Shown here: positions 38,791 through 49,854 of the stretch, piece after piece | Layout of the letters: every line of letters begins with the position of its first letter | Position numbering within the stretch: the first letter of the stretch is position 1 | NCBI RefSeq assembly: GCF_016100455.1 | Contig: NZ_JACFSK010000001.1 | Coordinates: 372,001-436,000 of the forward strand | Source: Bartonella sp. M0283 | GTDB taxonomy: Bacteria > Pseudomonadota > Alphaproteobacteria > Rhizobiales > Rhizobiaceae | Direction of reading: 5' to 3' | Length of the DNA: 64,000 nucleotides | Program-made: the position numbers and the translations under genes | Notes under the pieces: model-generated | Told to the model about the DNA's origin: nothing | Databases searched by the model: none | Seen by the model: the letters and a program-made list of their open reading frames with translations, nothing else

Positions 38791-40191
38791 TCATTTTCTC
38801 CAGAATGCTGGCGTAAAAAGAATAATAACGGTAACAATTTCCAGTCGTCCTGCAAACATAAGAGCGCTCAATATCCATAAAGCGGCATCTCCGACTGTCG
38901 AAAAATTGCCATCCGGTCCAATACGGTCGCCAAAGCCGGGCCCGACATTGGAAAGAGCGGTTAATGCGCCGGTAAAAGCAGAAACAAAATCGAGTCCGGT
39001 GAAGGAAAGCAACATTGCGCCAATGACAAGCGAGGTCATGTAGAGACTCAAAAATAACAACACAGTCTGGGCAAGGTCACCGGAAATATCGGTTCCTCCA
39101 TAGCGGACTTTGACAACGGTATTAGGCGATAGCAGGCGTGTCAGAGCGACACGTGTGAAGCGCCAGAGAATAATAAGCCGGTTGATTTTTATGCCACCCG
39201 AAGTCGAACCGGCACAACCGCCTATGAAAGAGGCGATGAAAAATAGTCCAAGTGCGAAAGGCCCCCAGAGCAAATAGTCCTCTGCGGCATAACCGGTTGT
39301 CGTAACCACCGAAACAAAATGGAAAATCGCGTCAAGAAATGCGTGATGGAAAGTAAATCCGAACTGGAAGCGCAGCCAGATTGCGAGCGCAAAACTTGCA
39401 ACGAGAACGATGGCCAGAAAAACAATCACTTGCGGGTCGGCCAAGCGCCTTGAACGTTCCGGCAAAACAAGTTTGACATAAAGAATAAAGGGGAGCGAGG
39501 CGAGCAGCATGAAAATTGTTGCAATAACCAGCACCGAAGGTGTCTTGGAAAAATAACCGAGCGAGGCATCATGGGTTGAAAAACCGGCTGTTGCAATTGT
39601 CGTCATGGCATGATTGACGGCATCAAACATTGTCATGCCGACAGCAAAATAGGACAACATGCATAAAAGTGTGAGCCCCAGATAGGCGATGATAATGCCA
39701 TTGGCAATCTGGTTCACGCGCGGCAGAACTTTTTCTGCGCGGTCGGATGATTCCATATTGAATAGCTGGATGCCGCCCACTCTGAGCGAGGGCAAAAGCA
39801 ATAATGCCAAGGCGATAAACCCGATGCCGCCAATCCAGCATAAAAGCGATCGCCATAAAAGAATGCCGCGCGGTAGCCGGTCGAGACCGGTCAGAACTGT
39901 GGCACCGGTTGTGGTAATACCGGAAACACCTTCAAAAATGGCAGCAGCAAGAGACAAAGGCAGTCGCGAAAAATAAAGCGGCATGGCACCGAGCAGGCAG
40001 CCGGTGACCCATAGGCAAACAGTCAATAGAAATCCGAGTCGGGCTGAAAAGCGACAATTCGCGCCATTGGTTGCAAGCAGTATCAGAGTGGCAAAAGCAA
40101 TCGTTGTCGCAGCCGAGCGAATAAAAACAACCCAGTCGCTATTTCCGGCTCGCAAATCGGCGAGGGCGGGAAGCAACATGGTTATTCCCAT
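38791..40191 (-). CDS. trkH: TrkH family potassium uptake protein
   Basis: The membrane subunit of the Trk K+ uptake system (466 aa from the first ATG). Four M1-P-M2 repeats are expected; the selectivity-filter regions show as GVSGITTTGATVLTGLD, MTTIATAGFSTHD, VVTTTGYAAEDY and TALSNVGPGFGD. The ATG at 40191 sits in the middle of the first membrane helix. The frame stays open for 28 codons upstream with no ATG, GTG or TTG, yet those codons would complete that helix (see findings), so the true start may be non-canonical. Confidence 0.93.
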   Translation of the reverse strand: MGITMLLPALADLRAGNSDWVVFIRSAATTIAFATLILLATNGANCRFSARLGFLLTVCLWVTGCLLGAMPLYFSRLPLSLAAAIFEGVSGITTTGATVLTGLDRLPRGILLWRSLLCWIGGIGFIALALLLLPSLRVGGIQLFNMESSDRAEKVLPRVNQIANGIIIAYLGLTLLCMLSYFAVGMTMFDAVNHAMTTIATAGFSTHDASLGYFSKTPSVLVIATIFMLLASLPFILYVKLVLPERSRRLADPQVIVFLAIVLVASFALAIWLRFQFGFTFHHAFLDAIFHFVSVVTTTGYAAEDYLLWGPFALGLFFIASFIGGCAGSTSGGIKINRLIILWRFTRVALTRLLSPNTVVKVRYGGTDISGDLAQTVLLFLSLYMTSLVIGAMLLSFTGLDFVSAFTGALTALSNVGPGFGDRIGPDGNFSTVGDAALWILSALMFAGRLEIVTVIILFTPAFWRK

Positions 40192-40474
40192 TATGAGGGA
40201 AAAACGCGCGCAGACATTGCTGACAAATCGAAAAATGGTAAACCTCGGGATTGAAAAGAAACTTAAATACGCGTGTTAGGCAATCAATTGCTATTTTATA
40301 TAAACTTTCCACCAACTGACAATCGCTAAGTTTCACAAAATGTCATGTGTTGTGATTTAAGTGGTCAATCTTTTCGAGTGCCTTGCAAAAGCCGATTTTA
40401 AACCATAAATCAATGACTAAGAACAACCCTCGGAGAAACGCTTGCTCTTGGCTTTTTCCTAAATCGATTTATGA

Positions 40475-41461
<987 letters not shown>

Positions 41462-41561
41462 ATTTTATCCGGTGCTTTTTAGATAAAAATTGCGCCGGAT
41501 ATTAAGAATGGATACCGTTTTTAAAGCAGGAAGCGGTTTTTAACATTTAAGGAGAAAACGA

Positions 41562-42467
41562 GTGGCTGCGCCGTTGGATTGGGACAAATTGAGAATTTTC
41601 CACGCCGCCGCTGAAGCCGGCTCGTTTACGCATGCCGCGCAGACGTTACACATGTCGCAATCGGCGATTTCTCGGCAGGTTTCGGCTCTTGAACAGGATG
41701 TCGGTGTGCCACTTTTCCAACGCCATGCACGCGGACTTATCATGACAGAGCAGGGCGAAATTCTTTATCGCACGGCTCATGACGTGTTGATGAAACTCGA
41801 AAATGTCCGCTCCAAATTGAGTGAGAGCCGTGAAAAGCCAACCGGTCATTTGTGTGTTACAACGACCTTCGGTCTTGGCTCAGGTTGGCTTGTGCAGCGG
41901 ATACCGGAATTTGTGAACCTTTATCCCGATATCCAAATCCAGCTTCTCCTTGATGACGAAGAACTCGATTTGACAATGCGCCATGCCGATTGCGCTTTGC
42001 GTTTGCGTCAACCCCAGCAGCCGGATCTCATCCAGCGGCGGCTCTTTACCGTGCATATGCATGTTTATGCTTCGGCCAATTACCTTGCCAATCATGGTAA
42101 GCCGACCCAGTTGGAAGAACTTGATAATCACCGCATTATTTCATTCGGTGAATCGGCACCGAGCTATCTTGCCGGCTTGAACTGGCTGGAAAGTGCCGGA
42201 CGTAATGACGGGTCGCAACGCATTCCCTCTTTACAAATCAACAATGTGATTTCCATCAAAAACGCGACTATAAAAAATCTTGGCATCGCGGTTTTGCCCG
42301 ATTACATCATCGCCCCCAATGACGGGCTGATCAAGCTCTTCCCCGATCTCACAGAAATCCCATCTTTCGACACTTTTTTCTGTTATCCGGAGGCATTGAA
42401 AAACTCCGCCAAGCTTCATGCCTTTCGCGATTATATTTTCGCCAAAAGCCGCAATTGGTCATTTTGA
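41562..42467 (+). CDS. lsrB: LysR-family regulator, LsrB/VtlR type
   Basis: A 301-aa LysR regulator with the N-terminal winged helix (LRIFHAAAEAGSFTHAAQTL then SQSAISRQVSALEQDVGVPLFQR) and a periplasmic-binding-protein-like effector domain. Position after trxB and the sequence character identify it with rhizobial LsrB, a redox and LPS/symbiosis regulator, and Brucella VtlR, which activates the sRNA abcR2. Start is GTG with an AAGGAG site 7 bases upstream. About 450 bp downstream there is a LysR-type operator and an AbcR-like sRNA. Confidence 0.85.
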   Translation: MAAPLDWDKLRIFHAAAEAGSFTHAAQTLHMSQSAISRQVSALEQDVGVPLFQRHARGLIMTEQGEILYRTAHDVLMKLENVRSKLSESREKPTGHLCVTTTFGLGSGWLVQRIPEFVNLYPDIQIQLLLDDEELDLTMRHADCALRLRQPQQPDLIQRRLFTVHMHVYASANYLANHGKPTQLEELDNHRIISFGESAPSYLAGLNWLESAGRNDGSQRIPSLQINNVISIKNATIKNLGIAVLPDYIIAPNDGLIKLFPDLTEIPSFDTFFCYPEALKNSAKLHAFRDYIFAKSRNWSF

Positions 42468-42919
42468 CCGGATAGGAAGAATGACGGTCTTTTTGAAAAA
42501 TTCCTGATTGTTAGGACCGATAATTCTCAAAGTCATATTTTTTACCGGATAAACGACATATTACCGGATAAACGACATATTTTAGGTTAGGCCTTGTGTA
42601 AGCCCCAGTTTTTCGCCGGTGAGACAGATATTCAAGAGCTTTTGCCTGTAGCTTTGGATTGATCAAGATCGACATACGATAAGTTTGCCTGATTGCAGGC
42701 TTGTTTTATGTAAAGGTTAATCGTTGTTTTTTGATGGATAGGCATGATTGCCGGTCATATTGCCAGTTCATTGGGCACATTATGACAATGCCTATAAATT
42801 ACGCGGAAAAGGTACCTTATCTAAAATTGTTGGAATTATGACGTAGCTCTTACTCTAACATTATGTTTTTTAATAAAAAAATGTTTTTTTGTGCATAAGT
42901 GAGACAGTTTTTTCAAATA
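42468..42919. other. Spacer between the LysR gene and the sRNA operator
   Basis: About 450 bases with no gene seen. It contains two tandem copies of the 19-base word TTACCGGATAAACGACATA at 42542-42579. Confidence 0.5.
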
Positions 42920-42942
42920 AGCTATGCACTGAGTGCATAGCT
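42920..42942 (+). promoter_or_regulatory. Perfect 23-bp dyad, probable LysR-type operator
   Basis: Arms AGCTATGCAC and GTGCATAGCT with a 3-base spacer, perfectly symmetric. It contains the LysR consensus T-N11-A (42925 to 42937). Its centre (42931) is 65 bases before the predicted sRNA start, the standard position for a LysR recognition site. Confidence 0.75.
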
Positions 42943-42960
42943 GACGTGCTTAATATCTGG

Positions 42961-42989
42961 TTGTTGATTGCCTAAAAAAAGAGCATATT
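42961..42989 (+). promoter_or_regulatory. Predicted sigma-70 promoter of the AbcR-like sRNA
   Basis: TTGTTG (42961-42966), 17-base spacer, CATATT (42984-42989); start expected near 42996. Confidence 0.65.
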
Positions 42990-42995
42990 GCACAC

Positions 42996-43118
42996 ATCTC
43001 AAGAACACGTCTCCTCCCATTGCGTTTCTTGAGTGTTCCCCTCTGGAGGTTTTGTCAGATTGACTTTAGTCTCTGAAACCTTCAAACTTTGGCCGGACAT
43101 TTGTCCGGCTTTTTTTTT
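42996..43118 (+). ncRNA. abcR: AbcR (alpha-r15)-like trans-acting sRNA
   Basis: A transcript of about 123 bases is predicted between the promoter and a strong terminator (GCCGGACA-TT-TGTCCGGC then nine T, 43092-43118). The first stem CTCAAGAA / TTCTTGAG (42998-43005 with 43026-43033) exposes a loop containing CTCCTCCC, the anti-Shine-Dalgarno motif of AbcR sRNAs, which act with Hfq to repress ABC-transporter mRNAs in rhizobia and Brucella. A second pyrimidine-rich stretch (TTCCCCTCT) follows. Length, motif and terminator fit the family; identity rests on my reading, not on a covariance search. Confidence 0.75.
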
Positions 43119-43784
43119 GCCTTTTCCGGCTTATTCCTTTGACAGGTCCCAATTTGTTTTTTGGGATTTCCGATGAGCGATAATGGGAGCGGGCAATTCC
43201 ATGCAAAGTTTCAAAGCAAAAACTTGTTACGCCAATGTCCTTTACCTGAGGGAAACAAAAAGCGGAAAGCTTTGTTGCTTCGGATTATTCTTGAATAGGT
43301 GCCGGTTCAATCCGGCAAAGCCGTATTGGCGTTTTCCGTCATAAGGTTTTCCGTCATAAGAATGAAAGCGGCATTGATGTTTTCGTGAAAGCCATATGAG
43401 AGGGGTATGCCCATTTTTATGCCCCAATAGTGTTGACGAAACTTTTGCGGCTTTTCATTCCCGTTAAAAAACAGGGGGCACGCATGACCAATTTTGTCGA
43501 TGGGGTTGCACATGAGAGAGTAAGGCTAACGAAAATAGATGTTCGCGTATTCTTACGACAGCTTGTTTTGAGCCTCGGCCAGAGAACACACACCTTCCAG
43601 GATGATTGCTTCATGGTGTCGCAACAATGCCGGACGGTGGTGTGTGAGAATAGTGTTTTGAAGAGCTTGTTTGTCTATTCCGTGCTTGTCTATTCCGCGT
43701 TTATCTATTCTGGCTTGTTCCCGATCTTTAATGTTTGAACCGGCGAAGTTTTTTGGCTTTTTCGGAAAAACCTGTCATTGAATT
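43119..43784. other. Spacer between the sRNA and aatA
   Basis: About 665 bases. Minus-strand frames at 43307-43614 have no recognisable family and no good start. Short tandem repeats are present: GTTTTCCGTCATAAG twice at about 43332-43361 and TGTCTATTCCG-like words three times near 43671-43713. Possibly decayed coding DNA. Confidence 0.4.
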
Positions 43785-43817
43785 TAAAAAAAACCGCCCT
43801 CAAAAAAGGCGGTTTTT
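43785..43817. terminator. Intrinsic terminator of aatA
   Basis: AAACCGCC / GGCGGTTT stem with A-run and T-run on either side; on the minus strand it follows the aatA stop by about 24 bases. Confidence 0.88.
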
Positions 43818-43840
43818 GAATGGTTTAGTGACGGAACCTA

Positions 43841-45055
<1,215 letters not shown>

Positions 45056-45310
45056 TCAGATTGAATAAGCAAGGTACCGATTCTGGTCATTGAAGTAGAT
45101 CCAACCGGTAACAGTAAATTTATGTCTCATGCGCCTTAAAAGTGCAAGAATTCTCTTCATCAAATTATTGTAGAGGGACAGAAACTATTGGTGTGATCTC
45201 CAATATTTTGCAGTTTAGCCGGCCCGTCGGGATGAATTCCAGCAAATTTTTTTGGTTCATAAAAATTTGCGCCATTCCTGTCGACATTCCGGTATTTGCG
45301 CAATGTTTTC

Positions 45311-45748
45311 CTATTCCCCTTTATCGACGCGGGAAAAAATATCATCAAAACGCTTTTTGGCAATGCCCGGCTGCTTATGATCACGATAGGATTGCGGCAA
45401 AGCCTGATCGTCACCCACTTTAATGAGCATAATCATTCCCATGGCATAATGGGGAATACATTTAATGCCATAAAAGCCGGGTTTATCGAAGGTCACTTGC
45501 AGTTCTTCGTCGATCTTGCCTTTGAAAGGTGTTGCTCCTTCCGGTATCATATCATCAATCGTTGCAGCATTATGGCTTTTTTGCGTGGCAATAAATTTTA
45601 CGGAATCACCCGGTTTGATTTTTAGATAATCCGGCTCGAAAACCATGGCACCACTTGCACCCCGATTGAGCATTTTCACCTCATAGGTTTCGGCATTGGC
45701 AGTCGAGACGAAGGCAAGCAGTGCAACAAAGGCAAACAGTTTTTTCAT
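45311..45748 (-). CDS. Pseudoazurin (type 1 copper protein)
   Basis: A 145-aa periplasmic blue copper protein: signal peptide (cleavage after SANA, residue 19) then a cupredoxin domain with the four type 1 ligands H59, C97, H100 and M105 at pseudoazurin spacing. Pseudoazurins shuttle electrons from the bc1 complex to periplasmic reductases such as nitrite reductase. No denitrification gene is in the window. It begins 21 bases after btuD on the same strand with no terminator between, so it may be the last gene of the cobalamin-riboswitch operon. Confidence 0.92.
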   Translation of the reverse strand: MKKLFAFVALLAFVSTANAETYEVKMLNRGASGAMVFEPDYLKIKPGDSVKFIATQKSHNAATIDDMIPEGATPFKGKIDEELQVTFDKPGFYGIKCIPHYAMGMIMLIKVGDDQALPQSYRDHKQPGIAKKRFDDIFSRVDKGE

Positions 45749-45769
45749 TTTTCATCCTTTCAAGGAAAA

Positions 45770-46525
45770 TTAAAGCAGGTAGCGTATATGGGGCCTACCG
45801 TTTTCAAGCATCTCTATTTCAGCATTGGCGTGGAAATTGGTCAATATTGTTTCCTTCGTCAAAACCTCTTCCGGCTTTCCCGAATTTATCAATCGTCCGT
45901 TTTGAAGCAAAGCAATACGGTCGCAAAACATGGCGGCATGATTGAGGTCGTGAAGGGCAATCAGCACAGAAAGGCCGAGTTTCCGAATGAGGGACAGAAT
46001 TTCCAATTGGCAACCGATATCAAGATGATTTGTCGGCTCGTCAAGAATGAGAATACGCGGTTTTTGTGCCAATGCGCGCGCGATATGGATGCGCTGTTTT
46101 TCGCCGCCTGAAAGGCTGTTCAGAAGGCGCTTTTCAAAGCCTTTCATATTGACTTTCAAAAGTGCATCCTGCAACGCTTCCTCATCTTCCGGAAGCCATG
46201 GTGAAAATAGGCGTTTATGTGGTGTGCGGCCGATTTCTATCGCATGGCGCACGTCGATGCGTTCATGCGGTTCGGCCTGCTGTTCGACAAAGGCAATTGT
46301 TTTGGCAAGTTTTTGTCTTGGCCAGTTGGAAAAAGCAATGTCATCAAGGCTTACCCCGCCTTCTGTTGGCCGAACAAGGCCTGCAAAAACAGACAGAAGC
46401 GAACTTTTGCCTGCACCATTGGGGCCGATAATGCCTAAAATTTCCTGGTCTTTCAATGTGAGCGTTACATCATCAAGAATGGTGTGACGGTCGATTTCAA
46501 GTGATATGTGTTCGCCGACAAGCAT
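45770..46525 (-). CDS. btuD: Cobalamin-type ABC importer, ATPase
   Basis: A 251-aa ATPase of the FecE/HmuV/BtuD type with Walker A GPNGAGKSS, signature LSGGEKQR, Walker B ILILDEPTNHLD and a His switch in LIALHDLNHAA. It powers import through the neighbouring FecCD-type permease. The ATG at 46525 (AAAGGAAA site) starts one base beyond the permease stop. Siderophore or haem import is the usual alternative for this family, but the cobalamin riboswitch upstream of the operon argues for corrinoids. Confidence 0.85.
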   Translation of the reverse strand: MLVGEHISLEIDRHTILDDVTLTLKDQEILGIIGPNGAGKSSLLSVFAGLVRPTEGGVSLDDIAFSNWPRQKLAKTIAFVEQQAEPHERIDVRHAIEIGRTPHKRLFSPWLPEDEEALQDALLKVNMKGFEKRLLNSLSGGEKQRIHIARALAQKPRILILDEPTNHLDIGCQLEILSLIRKLGLSVLIALHDLNHAAMFCDRIALLQNGRLINSGKPEEVLTKETILTNFHANAEIEMLENGRPHIRYLL

Positions 46526-46526
46526 A

Positions 46527-47543
46527 TCAATTTCCTTTCTGCCGCAAAAGCAGCAGGGCAAAAAGCGGTGCGCCGATCAATGCGGTGACAATACCGACCG
46601 GAAAAGCAAGACCGGGCACGATAATGCGCGAAATAACATCGGCTGCAATCATGAAAAGCGCACCGATAAAAGCGGAAGCCGGTATCAGCAAACGGTGGCG
46701 AACCCCGACAATGAGACGGGCAGCGTGCGGCACCACGAGCCCCACAAAGCTGATTGTACCCATAATCGAAACCATAACGGCCGTCACCAGAGCCACAACA
46801 GTAATGAGCAGCATGCTTACATAATGGACAGAAATACCGAGCGATTTTGCAGCACGCGAGCCGAAAACAAAGGCATCAAGAATACGGCAAAAAGCAAAGA
46901 AAATTAAAAATGCGCCAAGTGTCAAAGGAAAAGCAAGCGCCGCATCGCTCCATCTTGCGCCGGAAAGATTACCGATCATCCAGGCAAAAATATTCGAGCG
47001 TCCTTCAAGGGGTGTAAAGATCATCAATATGAGCGCCGTCAAAGCATTGAACAGCATGGCGCTCGCAATACCGGCGAGAATAATGGCGGTTGCATTGCGG
47101 CCGGAATGATAGGCGAGGAACACAACAAAGAAAAACGATAACAGACCACCGATCAATGCACCGGTTGAAAGTGACAGAATACTCAAATTCATGCCGAAAG
47201 CGGTAACCAGTGCCGCACCTGTTCCCGCACCCGACGAAATGCCGAGAAGATAGGGTTCGGCAAGGGGATTTCGCAACAAGGCCTGTAAAATAACCCCGCA
47301 CATGGCAAGTCCCGCACCGCAACAGGCGCCCACCACTGCACGCGGCAGGCGCCACAGCCAGATAACCCGACTGTGGAATATATCCACCTCGTAACCGCTA
47401 TCAAACAGATGATTGGCAATGGTTTTCAAAAAGGACGAAAACGGAATGGCAATCTCGCCAATTGCTGCACCTGTCACAATTGCGCATAGCAAAAGACAGA
47501 TGCAGAAAAGCCAGATGATAATGGTGCGGGGCAAATGTGTCAC
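46527..47543 (-). CDS. btuC: Cobalamin-type ABC importer, FecCD family permease
   Basis: A 338-aa permease with about ten membrane helices. Typical FecCD features are WLWRLPRAVVGACCGAGLAMCGVILQALLRNPLAEPYLLGISSGAG and the coupling segment GTISFVGLVVPHAARLIVG. It transports vitamin B12 or a related corrinoid from the periplasm, if the riboswitch inference holds. It starts 9 bases after btuF. Confidence 0.87.
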   Translation of the reverse strand: MTHLPRTIIIWLFCICLLLCAIVTGAAIGEIAIPFSSFLKTIANHLFDSGYEVDIFHSRVIWLWRLPRAVVGACCGAGLAMCGVILQALLRNPLAEPYLLGISSGAGTGAALVTAFGMNLSILSLSTGALIGGLLSFFFVVFLAYHSGRNATAIILAGIASAMLFNALTALILMIFTPLEGRSNIFAWMIGNLSGARWSDAALAFPLTLGAFLIFFAFCRILDAFVFGSRAAKSLGISVHYVSMLLITVVALVTAVMVSIMGTISFVGLVVPHAARLIVGVRHRLLIPASAFIGALFMIAADVISRIIVPGLAFPVGIVTALIGAPLFALLLLRQKGN

Positions 47544-47552
47544 TCTTTTGCG

Positions 47553-48590
47553 TCACTCTTTTAGAAGACCAAGTTCGACAATGGCATTTGCCAGTTTTTC
47601 AATACCGTCAATGGTGCGCATGGTTGTATTCATGGATTGCACGTCCATATTGACAAGGCGATCATTTTCGACAGCCGGTAGCAGTTTTGTAACGGGGTCT
47701 TTCTTCAAAAAATCACGTTTCACGACAACATTATCGGCAGGAAAACGGCGACGATCCATTTCGGCAAGAACAATAATGGTCGGGTTTGCTTTAACGATAG
47801 TTTCCCACCCGACGGTCGGCCATTCATAGTTCGATTTGATAACATTTTTAATGCCCAGGATTTTCATAATATAACCGGGTGCACCAAGGTCTCCGGCAAC
47901 GTAAGGGTCAATATCAAGATCGGCACTGGAATACCAGAAAACCGCGCTGATTTTGCCCTTGGGCAAGTTTTTGACCTTGTCGATTGCAGCTTGTTCGCGC
48001 CCTTTCAGCTCTTTAACAAGTTTTTCGCCGCGATCCTGAACATTGAAAATCAATGCCAGTTCGGAAATTTCCTGATAGATCATGTCCATTGTGAAAGGGG
48101 CAGTGCGTAAACCGTCGCTACCGGCAAGGTTGTCTTTTCCCACACAATCGGCAGGTGCTGTATAAACCGGAATTTCAAAATCTTTAAATTGGTCATAGGT
48201 CGCCGCACTTCCCGCAGGCCCTATAACCCATTCCTGATGACTTGCGACAAGATCTGGCTTTTCGGCAATGATGCTTTCGAAACTTGGAACATCATGGGAA
48301 AGCATTTTGACGTTCTTGTTCACTTCGGTAAATTGCGGCAAAACCGGCGAATACCAGAGCGCAGTCCCTTTGACTTTGTCGGATAATCCCAGAGCATAAA
48401 GGATCTCTGTCGTATTCTGACCGACCGAAACAACGCGTTCCGGTGCTTTATTGAAAACAAGTGTGCGGCCGCAATTTTTTACCGTTAACGGATAATGCGT
48501 TTGGTCGGCAAAAGCATTGCTATGAACAGCAATGGAAAAACAGCTTATTGCCGCAGCCAGAATGATCGTCTTCAAATGGATGGTTTTCAT
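47553..48590 (-). CDS. btuF: Cobalamin-type ABC importer, periplasmic binding protein
   Basis: A 345-aa class III binding protein with a signal peptide (residues 1-28), two lobes and the connecting long helix. The segment PERVVSVGQNTTEILYALGLSDKV and the second-lobe VGWETIVKANPTIIVLAE fit the BtuF/FecB family. It is longer than E. coli BtuF (266 aa), which leaves open another metal-chelate ligand. First gene of the operon; a cobalamin riboswitch lies about 565 bases upstream. Confidence 0.83.
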   Translation of the reverse strand: MKTIHLKTIILAAAISCFSIAVHSNAFADQTHYPLTVKNCGRTLVFNKAPERVVSVGQNTTEILYALGLSDKVKGTALWYSPVLPQFTEVNKNVKMLSHDVPSFESIIAEKPDLVASHQEWVIGPAGSAATYDQFKDFEIPVYTAPADCVGKDNLAGSDGLRTAPFTMDMIYQEISELALIFNVQDRGEKLVKELKGREQAAIDKVKNLPKGKISAVFWYSSADLDIDPYVAGDLGAPGYIMKILGIKNVIKSNYEWPTVGWETIVKANPTIIVLAEMDRRRFPADNVVVKRDFLKKDPVTKLLPAVENDRLVNMDVQSMNTTMRTIDGIEKLANAIVELGLLKE

Positions 48591-49154
48591 GAGTATACTC
48601 TTCTCGTTTAAAGCCGGTGCAAAGCCGTTTTATGAGGGCTTTGCCGTGTCACGGAATTGAAGTGATTGACGGCGGGGGTTCGGAAAGTTTTCAAGCCTGA
48701 AAAAGCGCAACTGCAAAACGAAAAAAGCACCTTCTGGCGAAAAAGACTTGAAGAAAACGTCTTTAAGAAAGTCCGGCTTGAAAACGCATGTGTAACCATT
48801 TGTTTAAAGTTACAAATTTTTCCAGTTCCGGTCTTTTCAGCTTCGGACTTTTTACTTCGGCCCTTTTCACAATCGGAATATTTTTGTTTCAATAGGCTAT
48901 TTTTATCTTCTCTCCGCTTTGACAAATGAGAGCAAAACAATGTCGAACTTTTTTGTTTTGAAAAAAGCCGCAAGAGATAAAAAAAGAAACTCTGTCGAAA
49001 CAATTGTTTTGCTTGCGCAATCAAACCGGAAAAGATTATCCGGATAAGCGTATGAGAGGCGACAAAAATGACGCCTGATTGGATTGCCATGATGACCTTT
49101 CCTTTGCACCCACCGTGCGTTAGGGCATTTCATAACGGGCTCATACAAAGCCCA
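48591..49154 (-). other. Long leader between riboswitch and btuF
   Basis: About 565 bases, T/A-rich with many short TTTTC/GAAAA words. Open frames (48608-49090, 48903-49196 on minus) show no family, and one overlaps the riboswitch. No terminator with a clear T-run was found next to the riboswitch. The distance is unusually long for a riboswitch-controlled gene. Confidence 0.5.
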
Positions 49155-49325
49155 TGATTGACGGCAGGTCTCCTGGCTCGCGGCATTTTTTCGCACCTTT
49201 AACCTTCCCGCTTTCGCAGTGGCCGGGTAAAACCCTTAAAAAAGGTGCTGCCGTTTACAGTTGCGGGGGCAGCCACGGCTGAAATCCCTTGAGTGAGGTC
49301 GATTTTTCCGTGTTCCCTATTATTC
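49155..49325 (-). promoter_or_regulatory. Cobalamin (adenosylcobalamin) riboswitch
   Basis: Read on the minus strand, the landmarks of the class appear in order: AATAGGGAACACGG at the 5' end, GTGGCTGCCCCCGCAACTG, GCCACTGCG, GGGAAGG, and the B12-box-like GAGCCAGGAGACCTGCC near the 3' end (about 49161-49181). These are the conserved core of the cobalamin riboswitch. It precedes btuFCD on the same strand. Confidence 0.95.
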
Positions 49326-49740
49326 CCCTTTTGAAGACATCCTGAAGGGGAACCGTCAATAAAATTTATAACTTATCTAAATATAAGTGCAAGCGTGTTG
49401 TTGAATTTCCTCGGTTGAACAGGAAATAGTTTAAATGTGCCATTCGGGTCATCTTTGAGTGATTGAATGAGTGTCTGAATTCCGGGTAAAAAAGAATAAA
49501 TTCGGAACGAAGCGGAACAAAGAGGTGACAGGAAGAGGGAAAAAGAGCCATGGGCATAAACGCTGGAAAAGATAAAACCCGAAACGATAATGCCCATTTT
49601 TCCCCGAGTATTGGGCTTATTTTTTGAATAATCGGCAAAAAGTTTAGATGTTTTGAATAAGGTAAAATCACGCCCGCCGGAAATTGTAATAGGGGAGTGG
49701 CGAATGCATCGGGCTTACGATGAAATTAAAGCTAATATGG
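49326..49740. other. Spacer upstream of the riboswitch
   Basis: About 415 bases. A 101-codon minus frame at 49366-49671 is hydrophobic, has no family and no good start, and is probably fortuitous. The riboswitch transcript promoter should lie within about 49330-49400. Confidence 0.4.
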
Positions 49741-49773
49741 AAAAAGCCCCACCTCAAAAAAGTGGAGCTTTTA
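49741..49773 (-). terminator. Terminator of the second cold-shock gene
   Basis: AAAAGC.CCAC / GTGG.GCTTTT stem with an A-rich loop; T-run on the minus strand. Confidence 0.7.
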
Positions 49774-49854
49774 AAAAGCTGTTTCTTTTATATCCGGTTT
49801 TGAAATGCTGACAAAACATTTTGCCGTTTTAGGCAAGCATTTCACATCCTGATA

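Noticed and set aside
48903..49196. 97-codon minus frame overlapping the riboswitch
   Set aside because: Its first codons fall inside the conserved riboswitch core, so it is unlikely to be translated.
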